A program made the translations under genes and the position numbers. The notes under the pieces are model-generated. The model did no database searches, was not told the origin of the DNA, and saw only the letters and a program-made list of their open reading frames with translations. Below are positions 1 through 7,951 of a stretch of DNA of 24,394 nt, piece after piece. Where the stretch lies: NCBI GenBank assembly GCA_015494775.1, contig WGAP01000079.1:1-24394 (forward strand), given 5' to 3'. Every line of letters begins with the position of its first letter. Positions within the stretch are counted from its first letter, which is position 1. The stretch is from Flavobacteriales bacterium (GTDB taxonomy: Bacteria; Bacteroidota; Bacteroidia; Flavobacteriales; Flavobacteriaceae).

Positions 1-84
1 ACCCAAGGCATCGGCCTGCGGTTCAACACCGATTTCGACACTTTCCGTCAGTTGGCCGACAAGTTCGGATTCCACATCAAAACC
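1..84 (+). repeat. inverted duplicate of the tamB 3' end
   Basis: Positions 1-84 are the exact reverse complement of 429-512, so this stretch encodes, on the + strand, the same TamB C-terminal residues that the main gene encodes on the - strand. The reading frame then runs into the GC-rich repeat and loses all TamB similarity. The match starts at the first base of the window, so the copy may continue upstream. It ends at CAAAACC, a string shared by tamB and by the repeat that follows. This is either a recent inverted duplication or a fold-back artefact of sequencing or assembly. The window alone cannot decide. Confidence 0.9.
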
Positions 85-393
85 ACGGCATCCGCCAAGG
101 CGAATATGAGCGGACAGCCCGGCGGAGGCGACCGGAGGAAGCCCCACGCACGGGCGGGCGCGGGCGCGCGGCACGCGCGCCCGCGCAAAACCACGGCATC
201 CGCCAAGGCGAATATGAGCGGACAGCCCGGCGGGCGCCGGTGTTCGTACCGCCAAGCGTGAGGCCGCTCCGCCGGCCGATGCGCTTGGCGTTGGCGCCGC
301 CGGCGGGCGATAGCCCGCAGCGGACGGCAAGCGTCCGCTCAGCGCCTTCGGCGCTGCGGCGGCGCCGTCGAACCCGAGCGGCCGGGCGCCCTA
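78..393 (+). repeat. composite GC-rich palindromic repeat, copy 1 (rearranged, 5' anchor missing)
   Basis: This copy holds a perfect 48-bp direct repeat, 78-125 and 186-233, each containing the 3' anchor GGCGAATATGAGCGGACAGC. Between them lies a GC-rich hairpin with 13-bp arms GCGCGGGCGCGCG and CGCGCGCCCGCGC around a GCA loop (about 158-186). After the second anchor come a stem CGCCAAGCG/CGCTTGGCG (250-258 and 282-290) and three consecutive perfect hairpins: GCGGGC-gata-GCCCGC (303-318), AGCGGACG-gcaag-CGTCCGCT (319-339) and CAGCGCC-ttc-GGCGCTG (340-356). The tail ends GGGCGCCCT near 391. The order of parts matches copy 3 at 13967-14373 on the other strand, but the 5' anchor is absent and the anchor region is duplicated. 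I see no credible gene here. Confidence 0.85.
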
Positions 394-404
394 AAAATTC
401 CGTT

Positions 405-3400
405 CTATTGCTGCGGCATTTCATCCGCGGTTTTGATGTGGAATCCGAACTTGTCGGCCAACTGACGGAAAGTGTCGAAATCGGTGTTGAACCGCAGGCC
501 GATGCCTTGGGTGTAGCCCTCCTCCTGACCGGCGTATTCGATGGGCGTGCGCTTGTTGTAAACGTGCAACTGCCAGGTGCCGTCGGGATTGAGCCATAGC
601 ACCGCCTCGATGTCGCCCGAAACCGACGACGAAGTGTATCGTCCCACGGGCATTACCACCTTGCCGTTGATGTAAATGCGCTTGTTGACCTTGGTTTGCA
701 CCGTAAGCCCTACCTGGCTGTCGGTCTTGACGTTGTTTTGCGGATTTTGCTGGCCGGGCACATAATCCAGTTTGACGTTGAACACTTCGTTTTGCAGCAG
801 GGAATTGAACACACTGAGCACCCGCTCCGACAGGTTGCCCTCGGCGGCGGTTAAACTGTTGAGGCGGAGCACGTCCTCGGAAATAAAATTGCCCGAATAA
901 AGAAGCGAAAGCACTTGAAGCATACGTTTGTCGGGGTCGCTAAGCACATAATCGGCCTGGGAGCGAATGATACCGTTGGCCTGCGGCAGTTCGATTTGGA
1001 AATCGATACGCGGTTTCATCAAATCACCCGTGAGGTTGATGACCACGTCCACGGGAACTTTTTGTTGCAAAGCCACGGCGTCTTTGAGCAAGGGCGCAAT
1101 GTCCACCGCAGGAATATGATACACCGCCCGGATGTTGAGCGTGGCGTGGTAGGGATCGCCGTTCCAGGCAAGCGTGCTGCCCGCATCCACTTCGAAACGC
1201 TTGTCAATAATGCCCAGGTAACGGAAATCGTAGTAGCCGTCCACCACTTGGTAAGTTCCCCACATATTGAATTTGCCCGCCGTGTTGATTTCCATCAGCA
1301 TCGTTCCTTCGCCCCGGGCCGTGAGCCGGCTGCCGAATTCCTGGTCGAGTACAATGTCGATAACGGCATCGCGCGTGATGTCCAAATCCAAATTCAATTC
1401 CAGACCCTCGTAATACCGCTGTTGATGGCGGCGTCCCTTGCTCACTTGTTTGCGGTATTCGTCGGCACGATAGAACCGGATGAAATCATCCTCGCCCACC
1501 GTTTCCACATCGCGAAGCGGGATGTGCATTTTGGTGCCTTTTTGGGATTGCAATTGGGCATCGATTTTGATTTTGTTCAAATCGCCCGTAATATCCGCCC
1601 CACCCTTGACAAAGGCCGTTCCGTAGTAAAGATCTTCGTCGGAGCCGGGCGTGTCCAAGGCCAAAAGCCGGTCGCCCGTAATGTGCAGGTCGAACGTCCA
1701 ATCCGAAAATTTGTAGAATCCGATTTGTCCGTTGAGCAAGCCGTGCGTTCGGTATTTGACATCGGAAAATCCGGTCCGGTTAAACACAAATCGATCCTTG
1801 TCGATTTCCACAACGCTATTGTCGTCAAATTCATAATCGGTGTTGAGTTCATTGACCCGCAGGCCTGCACCGAAAAGATTAAGGCGGCCGGTGTATTGGG
1901 GATTTTCAAAACGTCCGGTCATTTGGATATGACCCGAGGCCGTACCGCGAATCCGGTCGAAAATATCTTTCAGAAAAGGAGCCAAAATATGCACCGGAAG
2001 TTGGTTGGCACGCAAATTCATATCCATTTCTCCCGCCCCGAAATCCATAAAACCCGAAGCACGGAAATTTTCGGCCCGGTCGAGCTGGTTATACAGGTTG
2101 ACAAACATAACCCTGTTGCGCAAAGTTTTAAAATCGCCGTTGAGCATCCCCAAGGGCACATCGTTGAAGCGGAAACCGCCCACCGAAAAACGTCCGTTAT
2201 AAAAGGCATTCCCCTTGGTTTTCCCGAAAAATATCCGGCCGTTGATATTTCCCGCCCAGGTGGCCGGCGCAATGAGCGTTTGCAAGTTGTCCAAATTAAA
2301 ATTACGCACATCGGCCACAATATTTCGCCTTTGCGGCGTATCATAACCTTGGATGCTTACCAAGGCGGGCGCACTATGCAAAGTGATACTATCGACATAA
2401 AGCGAATCCCTTTGCGGAAAATAATACACGGCATTGTTTTGGCCGCCGGTGCCGGTTTGCCAAAGCCGCCGGTTGAATCGTATGCGCGAAGGTAACAGAC
2501 GCAAGGTCCATTTGTTGGCGGTGTCAGACAAATAATACAAAGCCAGGTCGAAAGTGTCGCGTGTAGCCGTGCCGCCGTAAAATTTGGATTTGACAAATAC
2601 CGTATCGTTGATGTTCAAATGAATGGCCCTAAAAGCTTTTACCGGATAATCGCCCACACGAAGCGAATCGGAACGGGCATAAAGGTTGTAGATGGCGTTT
2701 TGATTGTCCAAAATCACCTTGGCACCCGAAACACGCGTAGTGCCGTATTGAATCAAGGCGGTTTGCGCGTCCACGTGCACGTATTTTCCGCCCCCGTCGA
2801 TTTTGCCTTTGAGCCGGGTTTGGCGCACTTGTTCCAATTGCGGGTCCAATAGTTCCAAAAGGTTGCCGTCCAGGGCCAAATTGAAACGCAGGGCATCGGT
2901 TACGGGCTTTTCGGGTTTGAAGCGTGGCAACAAAGTGCCGAGCGCATAGCGGACCAAATCGTCCAGGTTTTTCATTCGGAATTTTCCTTCGAGATAGCCG
3001 TTTACGGCCTTATCGGAACGGATGTCAATACGCCGGCGGCCCGAAGTGTCGCGGGCCTTTATATCCATAAATCCCAAATGATAACGGTTGTAGGAATTGA
3101 CATAACGGATGTTTTCCAAATGCCAGGTTCCCCGTGCATTATCCAAAGTTTTTCCACGGAAGCGCATCCGCGTATTTCCCGACAAGCGGGCCAAGGTGTC
3201 GGATTTTATCCAATGGGTGCGATAAAGGTCGGCACTGTCCACGGATGCGGTAAAATCAAAGGTGTTTTCCCGTGCCCCGAAATGCACCAAGCCCTGGAAA
3301 CGCATTTTAAAATAGGGGTCATCGACACGCAATCGTCCGTCGAATTTTCCTTTGCGTAAGCGCCCGCTTACATGCAGGTTCCGGTAGCCGTAGCGGCGGT

Positions 3401-4805
3401 AATCCAAGCGCCGGATTTTGCCTTGAAGGCGTGCGCTGGCGGTTTGCTTGTCAAACCCTTGTCCGTCGATGTGCAAATTTCCGCGAATCATCCCCAAATC
3501 CGTCAGGCCGAAAAGCCGGCCCAAATCCAAGGAATCGGTTTGCACGGTGCCGCGATAGGCATTGTGGCGGTCGAAATGAATGAATAAATCCGGTTGCAGA
3601 CGTCCGGCATCGCTGCGGATGTACATGCGCGTTTCGAGGCGTCCGGGAAAATAAACCAAATCGCCGCGGGCAAGTATATTTCCCGCATTGCGCACAAATG
3701 ACGGTATGTTTTTGTGCACCATACCCGGCATTAGCTTTTCGAGGCGGGCATATCCGAAGGACAAACTGTCAGCCAGGAGTTGAACGCCCAAACTGTCGGG
3801 CTGCATCAGGTTGAACACCACCATATCGCCGGCAAAACGAATGCCCGACGAAGTGGTAAGCCGCGCATCGTTCCATTCCCATTCATTGAGCACACCTTCC
3901 AAACTGTCGGATTGCAGGCCTATGCGGCTGCCGGCGGCAAAAAGCGTATCGCGCAGGATGCGGTTGAGGTCGGCACCGTCCACATCGGTATGCAGACTTC
4001 CGCGCCATTCGACTTCGTCGAAAAACCGGCGCAACTGTTCACGCGTGTAGTCCAAATGCACATCCCCGTCGATTTGCGAACCGGCGGTGGCCCAATGCAA
4101 ACGCCCGAAATGCATCCGGCCCGGGCCGTAGGCAAAATTCACATCCAAATCCTTGACTTCCAAACCGTAAAGGTCGCGATAACGAGCGTTTTGTAATGCC
4201 GCCGTCACTTCCTTGCCGCGGATAACAAAGGGCGTGATTTGTCCCGATAATTGTTCCACGGCATAAAGATTGTCCTTTTTGACATTTAAATTCCGCAACC
4301 GGAAACCGAAGTCCGATAAATCGATGCCTTTGATGTGCAACAAAAAGGGATTGCCCGAAGCGGGGCCGGCCGTCAAAGAGTCGATCCGGCTTACCAAACG
4401 GTCGAGATTGTCGGTTTTTTCGTCCGCATACTGCGTGATATACAGTCGTGCTCCATCCAATGACGAACGCCCCAAACGAATACGGTTTTTATTGATTTCG
4501 CCGTAGGACAACATATACGTGCGCAGGCGGCGAACAAAAATCAGCGTGTCCCCGTGGTGGTCACGTACCAGGAAATTTTCCAGCACCGTTTTGCCCGAAG
4601 GCATCCATTCCATCCGGCCTATTTGCAAATCGATGCCGTAGTGCCGGTGCACATAAGCGGTGGCCTTACGGGCCAAATAGGTTTGCACCGAAGGCAAAGA
4701 CATCAATAGTGTGAACAGGAGCAGGAATACCACAAGCACACCCGCCATCCAAAGAAGGATTTTACCGGGAACGTATCGGCGCTTTTTGTTTAATTTTGCG
4801 GGCAT
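405..4805 (-). CDS. tamB: TamB-like translocation and assembly module protein
   Basis: This 1466-residue protein fits the TamB/AsmA-like family of periplasm-spanning proteins. These are anchored in the inner membrane and are thought to form a long beta-groove that carries lipid to, or helps assemble, the outer membrane. One N-terminal membrane helix is visible at about residues 15-37, after a basic start (KLNKKRR). A very long beta-rich body with repeated short D/G-rich strands follows, with no enzymatic motifs. The last 350 or so residues, containing stretches such as GTYQVVDGYYDFRYLG and the segment around DKRFEVDAGSTLAWNG, look like the TamB C-terminal (DUF490) domain. The length is normal for Bacteroidota TamB. 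The start codon abuts that of tsaD head-to-head. The gene ends 12 bp from composite repeat copy 1, and its last coding bases are duplicated in inverted form at the window edge. The family assignment is firm; the substrate is unknown. Confidence 0.9.
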   Translation of the reverse strand: MPAKLNKKRRYVPGKILLWMAGVLVVFLLLFTLLMSLPSVQTYLARKATAYVHRHYGIDLQIGRMEWMPSGKTVLENFLVRDHHGDTLIFVRRLRTYMLSYGEINKNRIRLGRSSLDGARLYITQYADEKTDNLDRLVSRIDSLTAGPASGNPFLLHIKGIDLSDFGFRLRNLNVKKDNLYAVEQLSGQITPFVIRGKEVTAALQNARYRDLYGLEVKDLDVNFAYGPGRMHFGRLHWATAGSQIDGDVHLDYTREQLRRFFDEVEWRGSLHTDVDGADLNRILRDTLFAAGSRIGLQSDSLEGVLNEWEWNDARLTTSSGIRFAGDMVVFNLMQPDSLGVQLLADSLSFGYARLEKLMPGMVHKNIPSFVRNAGNILARGDLVYFPGRLETRMYIRSDAGRLQPDLFIHFDRHNAYRGTVQTDSLDLGRLFGLTDLGMIRGNLHIDGQGFDKQTASARLQGKIRRLDYRRYGYRNLHVSGRLRKGKFDGRLRVDDPYFKMRFQGLVHFGARENTFDFTASVDSADLYRTHWIKSDTLARLSGNTRMRFRGKTLDNARGTWHLENIRYVNSYNRYHLGFMDIKARDTSGRRRIDIRSDKAVNGYLEGKFRMKNLDDLVRYALGTLLPRFKPEKPVTDALRFNLALDGNLLELLDPQLEQVRQTRLKGKIDGGGKYVHVDAQTALIQYGTTRVSGAKVILDNQNAIYNLYARSDSLRVGDYPVKAFRAIHLNINDTVFVKSKFYGGTATRDTFDLALYYLSDTANKWTLRLLPSRIRFNRRLWQTGTGGQNNAVYYFPQRDSLYVDSITLHSAPALVSIQGYDTPQRRNIVADVRNFNLDNLQTLIAPATWAGNINGRIFFGKTKGNAFYNGRFSVGGFRFNDVPLGMLNGDFKTLRNRVMFVNLYNQLDRAENFRASGFMDFGAGEMDMNLRANQLPVHILAPFLKDIFDRIRGTASGHIQMTGRFENPQYTGRLNLFGAGLRVNELNTDYEFDDNSVVEIDKDRFVFNRTGFSDVKYRTHGLLNGQIGFYKFSDWTFDLHITGDRLLALDTPGSDEDLYYGTAFVKGGADITGDLNKIKIDAQLQSQKGTKMHIPLRDVETVGEDDFIRFYRADEYRKQVSKGRRHQQRYYEGLELNLDLDITRDAVIDIVLDQEFGSRLTARGEGTMLMEINTAGKFNMWGTYQVVDGYYDFRYLGIIDKRFEVDAGSTLAWNGDPYHATLNIRAVYHIPAVDIAPLLKDAVALQQKVPVDVVINLTGDLMKPRIDFQIELPQANGIIRSQADYVLSDPDKRMLQVLSLLYSGNFISEDVLRLNSLTAAEGNLSERVLSVFNSLLQNEVFNVKLDYVPGQQNPQNNVKTDSQVGLTVQTKVNKRIYINGKVVMPVGRYTSSSVSGDIEAVLWLNPDGTWQLHVYNKRTPIEYAGQEEGYTQGIGLRFNTDFDTFRQLADKFGFHIKTADEMPQQ

Positions 4806-4827
4806 ATGCTAGCGTTGAACAAAATTA
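4791..4827. promoter_or_regulatory. overlapping divergent -7 boxes for tsaD and tamB
   Basis: TAATTTTG at 4791-4798 (+) and its exact reverse complement CAAAATTA at 4820-4827 (- strand TAATTTTG) both fit the Bacteroidota -7 consensus TAnnTTTG. They form an 8-bp inverted repeat around the abutting starts CATATG (4803-4808). Each box lies just upstream of the gene it would serve. The + box predicts a tsaD transcript starting almost at its ATG. The - box leaves tamB a leader of roughly ten bases. No TTG -33 element is visible at the usual 17-23 nt spacing for either, so confidence is moderate. Confidence 0.5.
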
Positions 4828-5843
4828 AGAAAGATATTCTGATTCTGGGCATTGAATCGTCCTGCGACGAAACTTCGGCCGCCGTTTTGCATAACGGGCG
4901 AATGCGCAGCAATATTATCGCCACGCAGGAAGTGCATCGCCAATACGGCGGCGTGGTACCCGAACTGGCTTCGCGCGCACATCAGCAAAATATTGTGCCC
5001 ACGGTGGATATGGCTCTCAAACAAGCCGGCATCACGCCACAGGAATTGACGGCCGTGGCGGTAACCGCCGGTCCCGGATTGCAAGGTTCGCTCTTGGTGG
5101 GCTTGTCCTTTGCCAAATCCATGAGCATGGGCTTGGGCATTCCCCTGATCGGCGTGCATCACATGCAGGCCCACATTTTGGCCAATTTTATCGAAGATGC
5201 TTCGGGACGTGCACCGCAGTTTCCTTTCCTGGCCCTGACCATCAGTGGCGGCCATACACAAATCGTGTTGGTGCGTGATTATTTCGACATGCAAGTTTTG
5301 GGCCAAACCCTTGACGACGCCGTAGGCGAGGCCTTCGACAAAACGGCACAAATCATCGGCCTGCCCTACCCCGGCGGCCCCGAAATCGACCGCTTGGCGC
5401 ATCAGGGAAATCCGCAGGCGTTTCGCTTTCCCAAACCCAAAGTGGAAGGACTGAATTTCAGTTTTAGTGGACTCAAAACGTCCATCCTGTATTTCCTGCA
5501 AAAAAAACAGAAGGAAGACCCTGCATTTATCCGCCGGCATTTGGCCGATATTGCCGCTTCGGTGCAGCATACCATCATTGAAATTCTGACCGACAAAATA
5601 CGCCAAGCCGTTGCCCAAACGAGTGTCCGGCGCCTGGTGGTGGGCGGTGGCGTTTCGGCCAACCGCGGCCTGCGCGAGCGTTTGGAGGAATTGGCACGCA
5701 CCGAGGGTTGGGAATTGCACATTCCGCGCTTTGAATACACCGGCGACAATGCGGCCATGATTGCCATCACGGGTTATTTGAAATATCAACGCGGCCTGTT
5801 CGACGACCTACGGCTGACGCCCAAACCGCGGTGGGATATGTAG
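4806..5843 (+). CDS. tsaD: tRNA N6-adenosine threonylcarbamoyltransferase TsaD
   Basis: This 345-residue protein is the Kae1/Qri7/TsaD subunit. It transfers the threonylcarbamoyl group to A37 of ANN-decoding tRNAs, acting in the cytoplasm with TsaB and TsaE. Visible signatures are GIESSCDETSAAV near residue 15, the metal-binding HxxxH in HHMQAH (His119 and His123), TISGGHTQIV near 145, GEAFDK, PYPGGPEID and GGGVSANRGLR near the end, followed by TGDNAAMIA. The length is standard. ATG 4806 is the only ATG ahead of the conserved GIESSCDE segment, so the start is well supported, even though it abuts the tamB start with no spacer. It is an essential or near-essential housekeeping gene in most bacteria, so its confined promoter region is notable. 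Confidence 0.97.
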   Translation: MLALNKIKKDILILGIESSCDETSAAVLHNGRMRSNIIATQEVHRQYGGVVPELASRAHQQNIVPTVDMALKQAGITPQELTAVAVTAGPGLQGSLLVGLSFAKSMSMGLGIPLIGVHHMQAHILANFIEDASGRAPQFPFLALTISGGHTQIVLVRDYFDMQVLGQTLDDAVGEAFDKTAQIIGLPYPGGPEIDRLAHQGNPQAFRFPKPKVEGLNFSFSGLKTSILYFLQKKQKEDPAFIRRHLADIAASVQHTIIEILTDKIRQAVAQTSVRRLVVGGGVSANRGLRERLEELARTEGWELHIPRFEYTGDNAAMIAITGYLKYQRGLFDDLRLTPKPRWDM

Positions 5844-6153
5844 GAAAGGGTTTGTGCGCTTACTTTAATTCTTGTTTTAACGCACCGAAACCCGCGTGCG
5901 GCAGTTTTTTCACCACATTGCTACGCAATGTGTGAAACCAGTTTCTCGGCTGACCCTTTGTTTTCCCCAGCAAGATGATATTTTGTTTGGGAAATTGTCA
6001 TTATTAAATCAAAATTTTATCCATTTTGCTGACCAATTATTCATATAAGGCATAAGAATCAATATTAACCCTTTTATTCATTTCATTTTTTTACCTTTGG
6101 TCTGAAAATCAAGTAATAATAAATTCACTCTTCATTATCAAAACATATCCTTT
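5844..6153. other. gene-free spacer with a small hairpin
   Basis: These 310 bases between tsaD and the esterase contain no plausible gene. The left part is of ordinary composition. A hairpin lies at 5909-5936 (CACATTGC-tac-GCAATGTG, with TTCA/TGAA extending the stem past one bulged C). It follows a run of six T rather than preceding one, so it would serve better as a - strand terminator-like structure than as a tsaD terminator. From about 5970 the sequence becomes strongly AT-rich and stays so through the next two genes. Confidence 0.5.
6092..6099 (+). promoter_or_regulatory. possible -7 box for the esterase unit
   Basis: TACCTTTG matches the Bacteroidota TAnnTTTG -7 consensus and lies 54 bases before the esterase ATG. 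No TTG is seen 17-23 nt upstream, so this is a half-supported promoter. Confidence 0.35.
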
Positions 6154-7146
6154 ATGAAATCAAATATAAGATTTGTGATGTATATCGCGCTTTTATTCCA
6201 TTTAATGCTTTCTGCTTGCCATAAAACCCATGATAACCAAGACGAATACGGTTTAATGACAAAAAACATTACCGTTGACGGCATTTCTCGGCGTTATGCA
6301 ATCTATATTCCGAGATCTTTGGGGCCTTCGTCAGTTCCTTTGGTCTTTGAATTGCATGGCGGGGGTGTTTATATCGAAGATATGACAGGCCAAAGCGGGC
6401 ATAAATCTCCCTATAAACTTTGGATGGAATTAGCTGAAAGAGAAAAATTTATTGTTGTTTATCCCGAAGGATTAAATGGTGCTTATGGCAAACCTACTTG
6501 GAATGATTGCCGCGGCGATTGTTATGTTAATTCCAATGCGGATGATGTAAATTTTATATCATCGTTAATCAATAAAATAAGGTCGGAATATCCGATTGAC
6601 TCAAACCGGATATATGTTTCAGGAACATCAAATGGTGGCTTCATGGCCCAACGACTGGGCATTGAATTAAATGATAAAATTGCAGCTATTGCATCCGTTG
6701 CTGCCGCTTTCCCCGCAGTTCCCGAATGTCGCACTCCCGCACATCCTATATCAATTTTGTTTATGAATGGAACCAACGACAACCATATGCCCTATAATGG
6801 CGGAACTATTGGCAACCCACCAAATCCCAACCATGGGACAGTATTATCTACGGCCGAAAGCATTACTAATTGGATTAGCTTCGACCATACCGATACTATT
6901 CCCACAGTTTATATTTTTCCGGATTTAGATCCTAATGATGGCGGCATCGTAGAAAAATATACTTATGCCAATGGCATAAACCAAACGGAAGTTATTTTAT
7001 ATAAGGTAAATGGTGGCGGCCATTCGGCCCCAAGTATTCGCGAACGTTATTCGTATCTTTTCGAACAATATTTTAATAAACAAAATCACGATATAGAAAT
7101 GACAACCGAAGTATGGAATTTTTTTAAAACCAAAAGACTTCATTGA
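6154..7146 (+). CDS. lipoprotein esterase, PHB-depolymerase / feruloyl-esterase-like (LpqC family)
   Basis: This 330-residue alpha/beta hydrolase has a lipoprotein signal peptide: hydrophobic residues 8-20 and lipobox LSAC with Cys22. It should therefore be exported and lipid-anchored. An oxyanion-type motif HGGG lies at 68-71, the nucleophile elbow GTSNGG places Ser159 as catalytic, GTNDNHMPY supplies a likely Asp209, and GGGH supplies His290. This layout is that of COG3509 esterases, which act on polyhydroxybutyrate, acetylated xylan or feruloylated polysaccharides. The actual substrate cannot be read from sequence. Paired Cys119/Cys123 and Cys192 may form disulfides. The gene is much more AT-rich than its flanks. 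It overlaps the next gene by one base (TGATG), so the two are translated from one unit. Confidence 0.8.
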   Translation: MKSNIRFVMYIALLFHLMLSACHKTHDNQDEYGLMTKNITVDGISRRYAIYIPRSLGPSSVPLVFELHGGGVYIEDMTGQSGHKSPYKLWMELAEREKFIVVYPEGLNGAYGKPTWNDCRGDCYVNSNADDVNFISSLINKIRSEYPIDSNRIYVSGTSNGGFMAQRLGIELNDKIAAIASVAAAFPAVPECRTPAHPISILFMNGTNDNHMPYNGGTIGNPPNPNHGTVLSTAESITNWISFDHTDTIPTVYIFPDLDPNDGGIVEKYTYANGINQTEVILYKVNGGGHSAPSIRERYSYLFEQYFNKQNHDIEMTTEVWNFFKTKRLH

Positions 7147-7907
7147 TGGGAAAACAAATCAATGTTTTAATACCATTACCTTCTTACGGTTTTGATCCTA
7201 CCGAAGCAGCTATTCCATGGAAATTCCTAACAGGCAAGGGAATTCAAATAAGTTTTGCAACACCAAATGGAAAACGTGCACGAGGAGATGATGTAATGTT
7301 AACAGGAAAAGGCCTTGGAATATTTAAGAACATTCTAAAAACTCGAAAGGACGGTGTAAATGCATACAATTTGATGTATGAAAGTTTTGAATTTAAACAT
7401 CCGATTCGTTATGATGAAATAGATGTTTCCGAATATAATGGAATATTTTTACCCGGCGGGCATGATAAAGGCGTAAAGGAATATTTGGAAAGTGAAATTT
7501 TGCAAAATATCATTCCCGAATTTTTTCAAAAAAAGAAAATAATCGGCGCCATATGTCATGGCGTTCTATTATTGGCAAGAAGTAAATATAAAAAGACCAA
7601 TAAATCGGTTATTTACGATTACAAAACCACTGCGTTATTAAAAAGCCAGGAATTATTGGCCTATAACTTGACAAAATTTTGGTTGAAAGATTATTACTTA
7701 ACATATCCCGGAATGACCGTAGAAGATGAGGTTAAATCAGCATTAAAAACACCATCCAATTTTATCCGTGGAAGATTTCCTATTTTTAAAGATTCAGAAA
7801 ATAATTATAAATACGGTTTTACCGTAAAAGATAGAAATTACATTTCGGCACGTTGGCCCGGGGATATTTATTCACTTAGTAATGAAATTTTGAAATTACT
7901 TTTTTAG
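7146..7907 (+). CDS. DJ-1/PfpI superfamily (class I glutamine amidotransferase-like) protein
   Basis: This is a 253-residue cytoplasmic protein without a signal peptide. It carries the DJ-1/PfpI/Hsp31 fold signatures: VLIPLPSYGFDPTEAAIPW at the N-terminus with a conserved acidic residue (Glu20), FLPGGHDKG near 101, and the nucleophile elbow GAICHGVLLL with Cys137 followed by His138. Family members include protein or nucleotide deglycases, glyoxalase III-type enzymes and Hsp31 chaperones; which applies here is not determinable. I chose ATG 7146 over the TTG three bases upstream because it gives the usual one-base TGATG overlap with the esterase stop. The gene is AT-rich and rich in Lys, Ile and Asn codons like its partner, so the two probably arrived together. 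Confidence 0.8.
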   Translation: MGKQINVLIPLPSYGFDPTEAAIPWKFLTGKGIQISFATPNGKRARGDDVMLTGKGLGIFKNILKTRKDGVNAYNLMYESFEFKHPIRYDEIDVSEYNGIFLPGGHDKGVKEYLESEILQNIIPEFFQKKKIIGAICHGVLLLARSKYKKTNKSVIYDYKTTALLKSQELLAYNLTKFWLKDYYLTYPGMTVEDEVKSALKTPSNFIRGRFPIFKDSENNYKYGFTVKDRNYISARWPGDIYSLSNEILKLLF

Positions 7908-7951
7908 TCCCTTGTACGGACGAAGGAATTTAAATTATTTTACCGCATAAC

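Noticed and set aside
78..233. Two identical 48-bp repeats with a 60-bp interval, resembling a two-repeat CRISPR array
   Set aside because: The interval is part of the same element in copy 3, the repeats carry other element features, and no cas gene is near.
85..428. An invertible DNA switch, with the 84-bp arms as recombination sites
   Set aside because: No recombinase gene is in view, the enclosed segment lacks a promoter, and the arms are coding sequence joined at a microhomology, which fits template switching or misassembly better.
915..2495. A 526-codon open frame antisense to tamB
   Set aside because: It is a by-product of tamB codon composition: no signal, domain or start context, while the - strand frame has clear TamB features along its whole length.
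4809..5789. A long open frame antisense to tsaD
   Set aside because: The + strand carries every TsaD motif; the antisense product shows no family features.
7143..7148. TTG as the DJ-1/PfpI start codon
   Set aside because: ATG one codon later gives the common one-base overlap with the upstream stop and the same reading frame.
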